64,000 nucleotides of DNA, taken from positions 4,402,001-4,466,000 of the forward strand of contig NC_135124.1 of assembly GCF_050908995.1 (NCBI RefSeq), written 5' to 3'. This document shows positions 32,931 through 44,850 of this stretch, in pieces. The stretch's first letter is position 1; every line of letters starts with the position of its first letter. This DNA is from Andrena cerasifolii (taxonomy: Eukaryota > Arthropoda > Insecta > Hymenoptera > Andrenidae). The notes beneath the pieces were generated by a model. That model did no database searches, was not told where the DNA came from, and worked only from the letters and a program-made list of their open reading frames with translations. A program made the position numbers and the translations under genes.

Positions 32931-35900
32931 ATGGCGGGCACAGCCACAGAGAATAAGCCGCAGAGCAAAGATGCGCCAGGAACATCCGGGGAGGGCGATG
33001 TTCCTCAGACGAAGAAAGCGCCGCAATCTGGAGTTGGTAAAAGATGGTTTCGGTTCCGAATACTGTCACCGAATTCCTCGATCCTCCGAGGTTCCTACGC
33101 GATAAACTCCCCCCACTTCAAGTACCGAAGTCGAGGCCGCCAAGCTGCTCCTGCATCAGTGGTAGCAATCGTCTACGGTACACTGTTCGAGCCGAAAGAA
33201 TGGATCGCCGACTATGTGGATCAGACGTTGGAATACGCCGACAAAGTATTCCGCACTAGCGTAATGAGAAACCGAGTTAAAGAAGACGAGTACATGAAAA
33301 CCAAGCTGGTCCATCCAGAATTCTACATCGCCAACTATAAGGTTTTAGTTTGCATCGAGGAGACGGGCATCTATGGGAACCTGTTCAGCGAAACCATAGG
33401 TTGTTCAGATTTCGGGGATGGGCTACGGAAGTTCTTCCAGAGCAGTGATTCCGGGGTGATTACAGCCCAGGGCACATCGATGGCCATGTGGCGTCAGCCC
33501 GAGTTGGGCTTCCTATACTTTGACCCTGCGCCCTGCAATGAAGACGGCGTTCGTCACGCGGACGGTACAGCCTGCGTCATGAGGTTCAAATGCCTGGCCG
33601 ATCTGAGCGAACACTTTCTCAAGAGCATGGACAAAGGATATGACTCCAGGTACTGCATGGACAAAGTGACCGTTTTGCGGGTGAACGAGGTTGGTCGCGG
33701 ATACCTCGATCGAATTCCAAGCAGCAATCGTTTATCGGTTGACAAGAGTGTCCTCCGCTCCATTAATCCGGTTGACATCGACGAGAATAAGATGGACTGC
33801 ACTAAACCGGTGCCTAAAGGAGAGAAGACTAAAGCCTCCACAACTGCCAAGATTCATAGGGAACCTTTGTCGATCACCATTTCGAATTATAGCATCGACA
33901 AGCGCTTCGCCACCGATCCCTTAGTGGACCAAAACAACTTCGACACCGGCTATACCTACGAGAATATGCACGTGAACGTGCCATCGACGTTCAGGGAGCT
34001 GCCTGGGAACATGGCGATCATCCATGGTTTGACTCACGAAGGGAGCGATGTGTACAGGGGCAAGGGTGCCCAAACCGTGGCGAATTGCGTGATGGCTGTT
34101 GCCATGAAAAAGGTTCATCCCGTGAAGACGTGGCTGAGACCGAAGCTGGATGAAATACTGATGCTGGGGGACCTGTTGTACGAGAACATAAAGGCAGAGA
34201 AACCGATGATCAGGAATATGGCCGCGACTGATTTATACGATACGAAAATTCAGGTGGATGACAGGAACCTGGTTATCGATGTTGACCTCATTACAATCAC
34301 GGGCACCATCAGTTCTAAGATCCCGACGGTATTGAACCTAAGACAAGCGATGGAAGAATTCTTCTTGGTTAATACCGAGGGCGTGATAGAGTCTTCGTCG
34401 ATGTCTGTGGCGGTTTGGAATCAGGACGATTGTTACTATATGTTTGATCCACGTCAGTGTGACTCCCTTGGTGTTAGAGTTCGCGAGGAGAAGGGGAAAG
34501 GGAAAGCGGACGCGGGAGACAAAGTGAAAGGAAATAGCTGCGTGATCAGGTTCCCGAACACTGACACGTTAGCTGCTTTGTTCCTGAGGAACGTTGGCCA
34601 TGCGAAGAAAAATGACCGTTTCACTATCAGACACATCACGATCCTGGACGACGTGCCTGGGACCAGGCTCTGGCACGATTTCCAGCCGGGGACGCCCGGG
34701 GAGACGTGGGTTCTGCAAGGGACCACGTCTAACGAAGACGAAGAGTTTGAGGATGAGACTCGCGGCATTCAAGGACTGGCTATACCAGTCATAGCTTTGA
34801 TCAGTGCTAAGGAAACGCCACCAGCAAAGTGGATTGACGAGACTATCGATACGGTGATTAGAGAGGGAGACGCTTATTACCTTTGGTGTAACCCCCCCAC
34901 AGAGATTGAGGAAGAAGAGGAGCGCTTTTTCTTCGTGCCTAATTTAAAGAAACAGCTATACTTCAAGAATAGGAAGGTGATAATCGACATAGAGGAAGGA
35001 ACAATCGTCGGAGACTTGGAAGCGGCTCCTGACAGCGATATCCCACACCTGGTGAAAGGCTTGGAGCAGTTTTTCGTGAAACATCAATTTGGCATCCTTA
35101 ATTTGAAGAATCTGGACGTGGCGATATGGAGGTTCGACGAGGACGTTAAAGAAAAAGATGATATAATTAAACGGCCTGTTTACTACTGCTTTGATCCTAA
35201 TCCACGAAACAACCTAGGTTTCGGGTCGAATGAGGAAGAAGAAGGTGGAGTAGCCTGTGTGATCCGAACTTTGGATCTGTCTGTCCTCGCGAAGATGATC
35301 GAAACGAACGCAGGGCAGGACCCAGATTTTGACAACGAATTCTACATCCACTCCATGAAGAGCATTAACATTGGCAGCGAAATGACTGACGAAGAAATCG
35401 AGGCGGACAAGCTGATCCCAGTGAAGCCTGATCTGTACAATTACTACAGCGTGATGGACACTGGGGCTATTCTATTGGGCAGTTTTAACCAGGCAAACGA
35501 GGTGATGTTCAAACGCCACACCAGGGATAAGCAGCAAGCGGCGACCGCCCTGGTTACCTTGGCGATGACGAAGCTGTATAATCCCCATCTCTGGTACAGA
35601 GAAGTAGTGGATGACGTGTTGAAGCTAGGTGACAGGATTGCCATGGAGAATCTGGAAAATCTTGAGGACGAAGGGGCGGAAGAAGAAGCTGGGAGGGCGT
35701 ATCTTCTTCCCAGCGAAATCAACGCGGACTTCACCGTCGGCGTGAATCGAATTTCCTTTGAACTGGAAGAAGAGGTTGCTTCGGGTAAAATGACAGACCT
35801 ACAGACACAGTTGGAGACTTTCTTCGAAGCGAACAGCATGGGTATATTCAGGCAGGGCGAGGTAATGATGCCCGTGTGGAAAGAAGCTGACGTATACTTC

Positions 35901-38330
35901 ACGATGGATCCCAAGGGAAGGGACACTCGAGGTGAACCACGAGAGAAAGACGGTACAGCTGGAGTGATGTGGTTCATCGATACAGATTCATTGGTTACTG
36001 CAATCGAAGCAGTGGCTATAGGAGAGGACTTCGTCGTCGACGGTGTCACTCTGAGTAATGCTTACGAAACTCGACTGGCCGAAGAGGAGCGTCCACCGAA
36101 GCCTTCTTCGGGGGATGACCCGTGGTACAACTTCCCCAAAATCACCGAAGGTGTTTGGAGTATCGATGGGACAGTGAAGATGGATGATGAGAAGTTTGAA
36201 GAGGCCAACCGCAATCAGCAGACCGCGGCCATCGCGGTCATGTCCATCGTCTTCTCCAAGGTCTACGAACCACGGTATTGGACGAAGGAAGTAGTCAACG
36301 AGATCATCGCTACAGGCGACAAACTGCACTCAAAGTGCGTGGAGAGGCTCGGAGAGGCCTCTATACCGAGGATCAATGATATTATAACGGAATTCTTCTT
36401 ATCGACTCGTCGCATTAATCTGACGATCAAGGACTGCGTCGAGGCGGGCAGATTGACCGCGAAACCGCCGAAGGTCCAGGATTTGCAGACTGGGGTCGAT
36501 AAGTTCTTTTCTCGGTACGTATCAGGTGCCCTGTGTGTGGGCGGGAATAAGAACATACCCATTTGGAAGTCAGGTAGTGAGTATTATGCCCTGATACCTG
36601 ACTGGGCGGTGGTCCAGGAAGAGACGACAACAGTCGCGCCTAAAGTCTTGCGCTTCGCTAACAGTGAAATCTTGGTAAGCTACTTACTAGAGTTCCTCGG
36701 GAACGACGGAGACTACGAGATGATCGCGATTGACGTGGTCAATTGGAATAAGCTGGCACCTTGGAAATTCGATCCAAGCTCAGCTGTCCGCCCTTCGAAT
36801 CTACCACCTTTGAACGCCTACAGGAGAGTCCAGGGTGAAGCACGGGCGATCCTTCGCGGTAGCTATCACCAGGGAGACGAGATCTTTCCAGAATCGTTTC
36901 GCAATAGGCAGACGGCTGCTAACTGCGTTGTAGCCCTCGGAATGTCCGTGGTGAAGAATCCAATCACTTGGACGAAGAAGACCATGGACGAGATCCTAGC
37001 GATCGGGACTAATGTTCACAGGGAAACGCAGAAAGCCAAGCCGACGATAGTGCGCATCAAACCCAAGGATATTATCAGAGTGTTCTACGTAGGGGTGAAT
37101 ATTCTGACCGCCGACATAGAGTCCGGAACGAGCTTCGGTATAGTTGCGATTCCTCCGCCGGCTCCTGAAGACAAAAGGAAGAAGAAACGAGGTGGGAAAA
37201 GAAGAGCCAGGGGTGGAAGAGGAAAGAAAGCCAGGGGACCCACAAGAATACGAGCTCCGCCACCTCCACCGATTCTCTTGGAACAAGGTATTCAACTGTT
37301 CTTTCAGAACAATGGAGCTGGAATTCTGACCACCGATCGCGGAATGGTGGCCATTTGGAAAGCCATGGGCGTGTACTTCATGTACGATTCACGAGCGCGC
37401 AGCGATCAGGGTTTACCCGATTTCTACGGTACCTCGTGCGTGATGTGGTTCGCTTGCCTGGAGCCTCTTTACGAGGTGTTATTCGCTAATATCGACGAGC
37501 AGGAGAAGTACGGTCGCTACGAGATCTGCAGGGTTATTATCAAGACTGCCATGATCGAACCATTACCGTGTCCTGCGGGCTTCAGGCCGTACTTCGACTG
37601 CACGACTCCTCCAATCCCGGTGCCAATCATGAAGAAGAACACGACGTTGGATGTAGAGACGGTCACGGACTATAACTTCGTGGATGAGGAGCTCAGTGTC
37701 CTACGCGGAAGCTTACACATGCACCACCGCACCTGGAACACGATCAGCCGAGGCTTCCAGAGCACTGCTATCGCAGCTGTTGCAATTGTCGTGGGGCTGC
37801 TCCATGTCCCTTCAACCTGGACGTCCGACCTGATCGATGCGATATTAAAGTACGGTGATCTGTTGCACTCTGACAGCGTGCGCGCTGCGCGACCTGGCTT
37901 CAGGAACTTGTCACCCAGCGAGCTCCTGACAGTTTTCATTGTTGGTGACTTTCGGGCTTCGATACACATTCACAATCACACCACGGCCGGTTTGCTACAC
38001 ACCTTCGACCTCTCAGAATCACTGGCTATGTTCTTCCGGTCGAATTGCGCCGGGATTCTTCACACCACTAACATGGCGGTCGCGGTTATGCAGCATTACG
38101 GGAAATTCTACCTGTTCGACCCTTGCGCCAGAAACGAGATGGGCAAGCCGAGCTTCGACGGAGCGGCCTGTATAATGAAATGCGAGAACATCATGAAGAT
38201 GGCGAAGGTGTTCGTGACAAATTGTAACCTCAAAACGCCCAATGTTTATACGCTGAACGCGGTGAACGTGCTGAACATGTATTTCTTCTCGGACGCCAAA
38301 ACTGGGTGCCCGCCAAGGTGCGAACAATGA
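32931..38330 (+). CDS. Large seven-repeat protein, unrecognised family, 1799 aa
   Basis: One uninterrupted 5.4-kb reading frame. It starts at an ATG with GAAC before it and ends in TGA, with AATAAA 79 bp later. I do not recognise the protein. It consists of seven diverged tandem units beginning near residues 50, 361, 591, 845, 1073, 1304 and 1588. Each unit has (1) a start like ILRGSYHQGDE, (2) a helix-like block RNRQTAANCVVALGMSVV followed by P..W....(V/M)D.IL..GD.L, (3) a 60-100-residue middle, and (4) a block G(I/V)(L/I)....MAVW....YY.FDP...(D/N)..G, then ACVMRF. Gln...Asn-Cys is kept in units 2 (Q381, C386) and 6 (Q1327, C1332) and lost elsewhere. Unit 6 carries a basic Lys/Arg/Gly insert near 1414-1435. 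There is no signal peptide or membrane segment. The layout loosely recalls papain-like proteases of the herpesvirus tegument (C76) type, but no His follows the Asp-Pro; this is a guess. Confidence 0.85.
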   Translation: MAGTATENKPQSKDAPGTSGEGDVPQTKKAPQSGVGKRWFRFRILSPNSSILRGSYAINSPHFKYRSRGRQAAPASVVAIVYGTLFEPKEWIADYVDQTLEYADKVFRTSVMRNRVKEDEYMKTKLVHPEFYIANYKVLVCIEETGIYGNLFSETIGCSDFGDGLRKFFQSSDSGVITAQGTSMAMWRQPELGFLYFDPAPCNEDGVRHADGTACVMRFKCLADLSEHFLKSMDKGYDSRYCMDKVTVLRVNEVGRGYLDRIPSSNRLSVDKSVLRSINPVDIDENKMDCTKPVPKGEKTKASTTAKIHREPLSITISNYSIDKRFATDPLVDQNNFDTGYTYENMHVNVPSTFRELPGNMAIIHGLTHEGSDVYRGKGAQTVANCVMAVAMKKVHPVKTWLRPKLDEILMLGDLLYENIKAEKPMIRNMAATDLYDTKIQVDDRNLVIDVDLITITGTISSKIPTVLNLRQAMEEFFLVNTEGVIESSSMSVAVWNQDDCYYMFDPRQCDSLGVRVREEKGKGKADAGDKVKGNSCVIRFPNTDTLAALFLRNVGHAKKNDRFTIRHITILDDVPGTRLWHDFQPGTPGETWVLQGTTSNEDEEFEDETRGIQGLAIPVIALISAKETPPAKWIDETIDTVIREGDAYYLWCNPPTEIEEEEERFFFVPNLKKQLYFKNRKVIIDIEEGTIVGDLEAAPDSDIPHLVKGLEQFFVKHQFGILNLKNLDVAIWRFDEDVKEKDDIIKRPVYYCFDPNPRNNLGFGSNEEEEGGVACVIRTLDLSVLAKMIETNAGQDPDFDNEFYIHSMKSINIGSEMTDEEIEADKLIPVKPDLYNYYSVMDTGAILLGSFNQANEVMFKRHTRDKQQAATALVTLAMTKLYNPHLWYREVVDDVLKLGDRIAMENLENLEDEGAEEEAGRAYLLPSEINADFTVGVNRISFELEEEVASGKMTDLQTQLETFFEANSMGIFRQGEVMMPVWKEADVYFTMDPKGRDTRGEPREKDGTAGVMWFIDTDSLVTAIEAVAIGEDFVVDGVTLSNAYETRLAEEERPPKPSSGDDPWYNFPKITEGVWSIDGTVKMDDEKFEEANRNQQTAAIAVMSIVFSKVYEPRYWTKEVVNEIIATGDKLHSKCVERLGEASIPRINDIITEFFLSTRRINLTIKDCVEAGRLTAKPPKVQDLQTGVDKFFSRYVSGALCVGGNKNIPIWKSGSEYYALIPDWAVVQEETTTVAPKVLRFANSEILVSYLLEFLGNDGDYEMIAIDVVNWNKLAPWKFDPSSAVRPSNLPPLNAYRRVQGEARAILRGSYHQGDEIFPESFRNRQTAANCVVALGMSVVKNPITWTKKTMDEILAIGTNVHRETQKAKPTIVRIKPKDIIRVFYVGVNILTADIESGTSFGIVAIPPPAPEDKRKKKRGGKRRARGGRGKKARGPTRIRAPPPPPILLEQGIQLFFQNNGAGILTTDRGMVAIWKAMGVYFMYDSRARSDQGLPDFYGTSCVMWFACLEPLYEVLFANIDEQEKYGRYEICRVIIKTAMIEPLPCPAGFRPYFDCTTPPIPVPIMKKNTTLDVETVTDYNFVDEELSVLRGSLHMHHRTWNTISRGFQSTAIAAVAIVVGLLHVPSTWTSDLIDAILKYGDLLHSDSVRAARPGFRNLSPSELLTVFIVGDFRASIHIHNHTTAGLLHTFDLSESLAMFFRSNCAGILHTTNMAVAVMQHYGKFYLFDPCARNEMGKPSFDGAACIMKCENIMKMAKVFVTNCNLKTPNVYTLNAVNVLNMYFFSDAKTGCPPRCEQ

Positions 38331-38408
38331 CGTGGGTGGCACCTTTTTTGTGCGTTGTGTAATACCGCTGTCTTTGGTTTGTACTAAAAAATTTAGTCTA
38401 GTGAGTTT

Positions 38409-38414
38409 AATAAA
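38409..38414 (+). terminator. Poly(A) signal of the seven-repeat gene
   Basis: AATAAA lies 79 bp after the TGA of the 1799-aa frame, in an AT-rich 3'UTR. The spacing suits a short 3'UTR. Confidence 0.6.
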
Positions 38415-41400
38415 GTTCTAGTACCCACGATGTTCACAATGACATTCTTCATTTCTCTATCTTCAAGTTTATAGACTTTTACACCCATAAAGATAATGCC
38501 AAAAATAAATTGTGTAAAGTCTTTAAAACAGTTGCCTTTGAACTCATTTTCAGTGTGAAAATCTCACCAATCCACTTGGTGATTCATGGCACGGCTAAAT
38601 TTTGCTCATACTCTCCTTGTCGAGTGATTCGAGCGAAGATCAAGGAAGGGTGAAATAATAAGGGACTAACCACTGCCCTGGGCACACAAACAGGGAATAC
38701 TGTAATCATTGCGAGATCAGTTTTCCAATGAAAATTCGTGCTTTATTTTCGACCATAAATTGAAACTCTTTCCAGTCGCAGGAGATCTAGTTACTGTGTC
38801 ATTAAATCATATAACCGAAGGTGAAGCAGACAATAAATCCACGTGGTCGACAACATTCTCAAATTGCTAATTTTATTTATAGGTTTCTTTATGACACAAA
38901 TCACTTTTAGCATCTACATGAGTAGGAGATACAGGCTATACGAGAATGAATTTGATACAGATCACTTATTAGTGTAAATACAATGTATCTTCAATTACAC
39001 ACTATAAACTAGATACTTAGAAAACACTGTACAACGCAGCTGAAAACTGTCGGTGATACTTTACAATATGTTACAAGCACTCCTTGACGCGAGACGAGCC
39101 GAACCGCATCGGAGCCGAAAATTCATTCCTCCAGGACTTCCTGATCAGCCGCGGGAGGGCTTATTTTTCGAACGATTTGATGACGCCTCGTGCGGTCTGT
39201 AGGCCGTATTTAGCGGGTTCGGAAGCTGTTCCACGTCGAACCGCTTCGACAACATTCGTTCCCGTACACGTCTTTCTAGAAAACGAACCTTCAAAGAAAC
39301 GTGAGAATAGCTTCCTCATCCCTGACCATTCGCGGGAACCACAACGGACCCTCGTGACGTCGTCTCGTTCCTCGCAAAGTGAACTAACGCCAGGTTCCAT
39401 GAGCAGAGTCGAGGTGAAGGATACCTCAGTCTAAGTTAGTAAAAATTCTCGTCGGAACTCGACACCCTCGAGAATCCTTTACTAAATACAATTATATAAA
39501 CCCGAACTTCATTGCGTTCAACGTAAATTTCCAGCCGATTTAGTTCATCGTAAACAATCCTATTTGCTCGCGACTTGCCCCGTCTTCTTTGTATTACTCG
39601 TAGCAGCTTGTAAGTAGAGAAACGTACAAAATCTCTCAGACGATGTCGCGGATACTTTGTTACAGGGGGTCTCTCGATGCAATGTCAAGTAAAGAAATAT
39701 ATTTAAATGCGTCTAGGGTGTACCGATCATCCTCACGATCTCTGCCACCGCAACCTGGTTCGTACAGCAATCATCGTTCCATGCACACGCGCACAGGCAC
39801 ACGTAACACACTGGGGGTAATACATCACGCGGCTTCATGAGTCTTTTCTTTGTGGCTAACGTCTGTCAGTACTGTTCTCCCTTCTTCTCGCGCTCTTTCC
39901 GTGAACCGCAGATCGTCCTTGCCTGCACTTGCTCGACTAAATGCCTCGGCTTCACGATCAATTAACAAGATCCTTATCATTTCATGGTCCTTCGGACATA
40001 ATTAATTTCGATCTTCTCGATTGAAATTGGAATTTCTGGAGATCTTTATCCGAAATGCAATACTGTATAGAATAATATTAGAAATATAGGGCAACTCTGG
40101 TGAAATTGGGATTTACCAAATTAGGGTTCGGTAGAATGTTAATAACGTACAAATGGTAAACACTGTTGGGACATTTCTGAAAGGTAGGCGGAATCAAAGA
40201 TACACTACGAAGGTAGTTGAATAAATCCGGTAGTATCAAACTCATCGACCGTTCTAGGATTGCTAAATGCCAAATGTTACAGATCCTGAAGAACTGGTTA
40301 CGCAGTAATAGTTAAAACTAGCGCGAGCTACGTTACTGTTTGATTTTCAGAAATCATCGAAGCTGCCTTGCACTGTGCTACAGATCACGAGTAAAAGCCT
40401 TTGATCGAGAAGGACCTAGCAAACAAGGGGAGAGAAGAGCCGTGGCTGAAGTGAAAACGCGGCGAAAGAACCAAGGCGTATAGACCAGCGTCGATAATCG
40501 CGCGTCCAGTCCACTGACAGAACGAAGTTGAACAGATCATAATGTAAAAAATATGTATTATTAATAATATTGGCATGATGTTGTTATGGCACGTTTAGTT
40601 TACTGTTCAGTGACGCGTTTACAGGTTACATCTTACGTTCTCGCTATACAAACATCGTGATTATTTCAGTCGGGGGGTGAGAATAAACGTAGAAAAACGA
40701 AAACAAAAGGAAAAAAAATACAGTTTTCTAATGTTTCTTTGTGTCTGCTCCCTATTGCACACACGCATCCATACCGAACGCGCGTGCGCACGCGCGCGGG
40801 CCACGCGCACGACGCACGCGCACACAAAGCATACATGTACATATGCTTCGTCTAACCTTTCATTCTTTGTCTATCTCTTCCTTATCTCTCTCGTCAACAC
40901 GCTCGCGTGACTTTTACATCGAGGCATAACATTTTCATTTCCTATGTATCTTCTTCGTCATAAAAGTCCTCCATTGCACTTTCCCTTTCGACGCAACAAA
41001 TGCACCTTAAAACGTATTTATTTTTATGTACAAACGCTGCTCCTTAATGCAAACGTGCGAAAACAATTTCTTTCGATTAGATATCTATTGCGTATTTCAC
41101 TTTTTTTCTTCTTTTCTTCTTTTAGTCGGTACTGTAATAAGAGGGATCAGATTGCACCGAGGATTCATGCAACAGAACGAACATTAATTATTCTACAACG
41201 AACGCCATGCAAGACTTTGCGTTTAACAATTGACATTGCGCGCGACGAGCCGACGACTTGCAGGCTTCGTAATTTCGAGATCACGTGCTCAACGATTCGC
41301 TTTCGGTCAAAATAAACTACCACTAACTTTGCCAGCTCTCGATGGTAAGATTCATTTATCACCAAGTGATTCGCAACTCGAACATTAAATGCAAATACAA

Positions 41401-43215
41401 TTTAGTACATATATTACAAACGTCGATGAAAGAGCTCGAACGAAACTTGTCATTAAACGGTGCCAGGAATTAAAAGAAACAATGTAGTTAATGTATAAAA
41501 AAACTCTGCGAAAATCGCATTTAACAACACATATCAACAGAAAAATCGCATGTGAAATTACAGCGCGATCTGCCTGCTTTCGTGCAACTATAAAAGAAAA
41601 ATCGATTCGGGCGACGCAGTTACTGCCTATCGATGCGACTTTTTATACCAAATAAAACAATAAAAATTACAAAAAAAAAAAAAACAATCGTCGTAGAGCC
41701 CTGGAAGCTACAGTTTACTCGCAATGTTTATTCCGTAATAACAGAGTCCGAGAGAAAATAAAAGCATAATAAAAGAACGAGTAATAAAACGCACGACTGA
41801 CGTTCATCTCTTAATATTCCCGCAACAGTAACAACAATGCTATCATCAGTTCGTAAAATTTGCAAAATCGACGTCGAGAACATAGATACTCAAATAAAAT
41901 ACAATTTCAGTGAGATTAAAAAAGAAAATAAAACGCCGTTGCCTTGAAATTCGTCGTTCCAAGTAAACGTTTCAATAATTAGAAGAAATCTAAGACGATC
42001 ACTAAGGCCGCCGACGAGTAGCCGCTTGCTCTTCGCCGATCGGCCGGAAATGTATCCCTTTTGCTGCGCGGCCGGATCATAAAACTAGCTTACAACGCTT
42101 AACCACCGCTTGTGCGGGGTGCTTGGAATTTTGAAATTCACAAAACCACAAAGGTTCGCACTTTTCTCGCTATTATCTCCGCGCAAAGCACGTATACACA
42201 TTTCTCGTCGGTAATACAATTTTCTCGGCGTTACGAGGAAGAAAGAAAATTCCGGCGAATTACATAGTTAAGTTCACCCAGCTCTTCTGTTGCCGGAAAG
42301 GAGCGCGGTAGGAAGATCGAATAAAGGGAACGAATAAAGGAGACGAGGAAATAAAGTTAGGAGAAGTGAGTGCGCGAGAAGTCAACCCGTTGGTCGCGAA
42401 ACGATGCTCGACAATTAATGCAACGTGTCTCTTGCTTGGCCTGAACCGTGAAAGATTGGTAAGAGGGTAAAGGGAGCGGTGTCGACTGAGTACGATTCCC
42501 AGTCACATTTTCTAATGGAAGCTCTCGATCGCGCTTTCGATGCTAGAACAGTCTCTTCGCCGTGGTTATTGTCTTCGATTACTCGAAAGCGCGAGTTGTG
42601 TGTTCGTTTTAATCGCCGCCGTCCGCCTCTCCGGTTCTTTGATAGCCGATCTCGCCACGAAAGAAAACAGAGACTGGGGGGGTAGGATGGGGGTCGGTTG
42701 GTGCTTAATAGGAGGGTGATCGTTCACGAAGGAGCCGGTTTCGATCTCGTGTTTGAACAGATTCCTGAGATTTCACCTTAATAGCTCGCTATATTATGCA
42801 ATGGAGATCCACGGATGGGACACAAATCGCCGAGGTCCCGTGAGAGAAAAAAAAAAAATCCTACGATTACATTACCTGCTAATCGCGTTACGCTAAACTC
42901 GCTGGACTATCCGGAAGAGGGGGGGTTGTACAAGAGCGTACCATACGGGGGTGTGTAACGGCGGAGGTCAAGGTAAGTGGGACAGAGGTGTTGGGAACGT
43001 TCATGGGTGACCTAAGCGTCACGGGTTTCGCACTAAAAAAGAGATCTTACACGCTAATTAATCGCACAGTGTATAGACTTTTAAAAAAATAACAAATTAC
43101 ATACAGGCAATAGGTATTTTGACACCATGAGGTCGAATAAATGAATGAGAATAAAAAACCTCGCTTTCGTTCTTCGACTCATCTTGTTCTCTTCTTTTGT
43201 TGTCCTCCATATTCT

Positions 43216-43295
43216 CTCTTCTCTCTCTCACACACACACACACACACGCTCGCACGGCATCACACGCGCGTACACACACATACACGCACACACAG
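43216..43295. repeat. CT/CA microsatellite
   Basis: CT-rich then (CA)n with CG interruptions. It creates spurious plus-strand ORFs. Confidence 0.85.
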
Positions 43296-43712
43296 ATGCT
43301 CGGAGTCACATTCTCTCTTTCCCTTTGTCTCTCTCATTTTTACTCGATTTACCTTTAGTTATACGTTTGCGGTATAATTATTTCATAGAATATAGTACCT
43401 GGCACAGGAACATGACCTCTCAGTCATTGGCATCACAACGTAACAAGGACTACAAGCTGTGTCTCGTGCATCTTCATCGCCTCGACCTTAGTCTCTCTTA
43501 TTTTCTCGCCCTCTCACACAAGCATCCACGTAACCACGACTTTCACTCTTGCTCCTCTCGTGCTGTTTGGCATACGAACTGGCAATCTTCCTTTCTCGAG
43601 TGGGTGACTACAGCCAGACTCTTGGTCCTGAGTATTTCTGCATCGTATTTTCATTTTCGTTTTATTTGTTTGTTCGTTTCTATTTTGTTATACGCGTTAA
43701 CGTCCGATCCCA

Positions 43713-43756
43713 GCTCCCCTACCCCTCCCTCCCCACCCCCCACCCCCACCCGCACC
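43713..43756 (-). promoter_or_regulatory. G-quadruplex-prone tract in the pan sense strand
   Basis: C-rich on the plus strand (CCCCTACCCCTCCCTCCCCA onward), so G-runs on the minus strand, downstream of the pan stop. If the pan 3'UTR extends this far the RNA could fold as a quadruplex. Confidence 0.35.
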
Positions 43757-44405
43757 TCTCACTCCGTTAACTTTGGACACTGGGCCTACCCCCGACAAAC
43801 GAATGCAGCAAAGGGCGGAGACGATTACCCGAGTATTTGCTAATCTCCTCAGCTTTCGTCGAGGATACCAATCGAGCGACCCAAGCTCAGAATCGTTTAA
43901 TCGACGACCGGGGTCACCAAATTTCGTACCAAAGCATCGAACAACGGACCCTCTGAATTACATAGTGCCCGGGGATGATCCGCTCATCGTCCTTGAAAAC
44001 TTCGCCTCGAACCATGGCCTGCGAGGCGTCCAGCCTTTCCGGAATAGCTTCCCATTGGACCGATTTCCAGCACCCTGGCCACCTCGGGCGTCCATTCGGA
44101 CCAGGTGTGTCCACGCTCTCGCGTACTCGCTCAACTTGTAGAGATACCTGGGTTTCCTTCTCTTCTCGTTATCGTCTCCTCGCCTAGGACTGGTTGCTCG
44201 ACTGCTCCTCTTCTCGGCTCTCAATCTTTCCGCAACGATCCCAACAAAGAGAAGCCTGGCTCTCCGCCGCATTCTCCGTTATCCTGATTGTTCAGGTCAC
44301 GACAGTAATCGCTCCTATCGTCCAGCATTCTATCTGTACACGTACACGGACCCTGCGGATGACACGGTGTGTTGCAACAGTTTTGTCACGTGGGTCCGGC
44401 CGGGG

Positions 44406-44850
44406 CTACGTAACACTAATCGCCGGGTTGGACGTGCCCGACGGCGCCGACACCGCTTCACTCTTTATACACTGTCCGGTCAACTGGTTGACGCTAAGGG
44501 GATTGTTGATGTCGTGGGGATTGGTGCCGACCGGGTTGCGGTGCGGCAGCGGCGGATGCACCGACTGACTCGTCGCGTTCGACAGGGGCGGAGGCGGCAC
44601 CGGAGGCGTCAGAGGGCAGGGGCACGGGCTGGCCAGGCTCGAGGGCGACGGTAACACCAATGACGGGCTAGCCAGACTAGACAATGCGGACAAACCCCCG
44701 GGACTGCTCAGGGACTCGTCATCCTCGGGAGTTCCTGCCTCCCCCACGCTGCCCAGGTTGTCCTCCGAGTGATCATCCTCCCCTTCACCGTCGGCTTCGC
44801 CGTCCCCGTCTCCTCCCTCCCCCATGTATCTGATACATTTCTTCTTACGT
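44406..44850 (-). CDS. pan: pan last coding exon (end of C-clamp and acidic/Ser-Pro tail)
   Basis: The acceptor is ttgttcgcag|A. It completes the C-clamp with [10 protein letters not shown], then an acidic Gly/Glu/Asp stretch, a Ser/Pro/Leu-rich region and [29 protein letters not shown] contains IKSE, a consensus-type SUMO acceptor, and the frame ends NPAISVT, TAG at 44406-44408. Length is 445 nt. Confidence 0.93.

Larger units (their letters stand above)
38415..44405 (-). other. Probable 3'UTR of pangolin and/or intergenic DNA
   Basis: About 6 kb without a convincing gene, downstream of the pangolin stop on the minus strand. It contains CA-rich low complexity (43216-43295), a C-rich tract (43713-43756), poly(A) runs and AT-rich DNA. 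Several TTTATT words (AATAAA on the minus strand), for example near 38872, could end a long pangolin 3'UTR. A 79-codon open frame at 39161-39400 (minus) is the only stretch with a protein-like look and is unsupported. Confidence 0.4.

Noticed and set aside
43145..43843. 232-codon plus-strand ORF
   Set aside because: It runs through a CT/CA microsatellite and has no domain features; low complexity removes stop codons.
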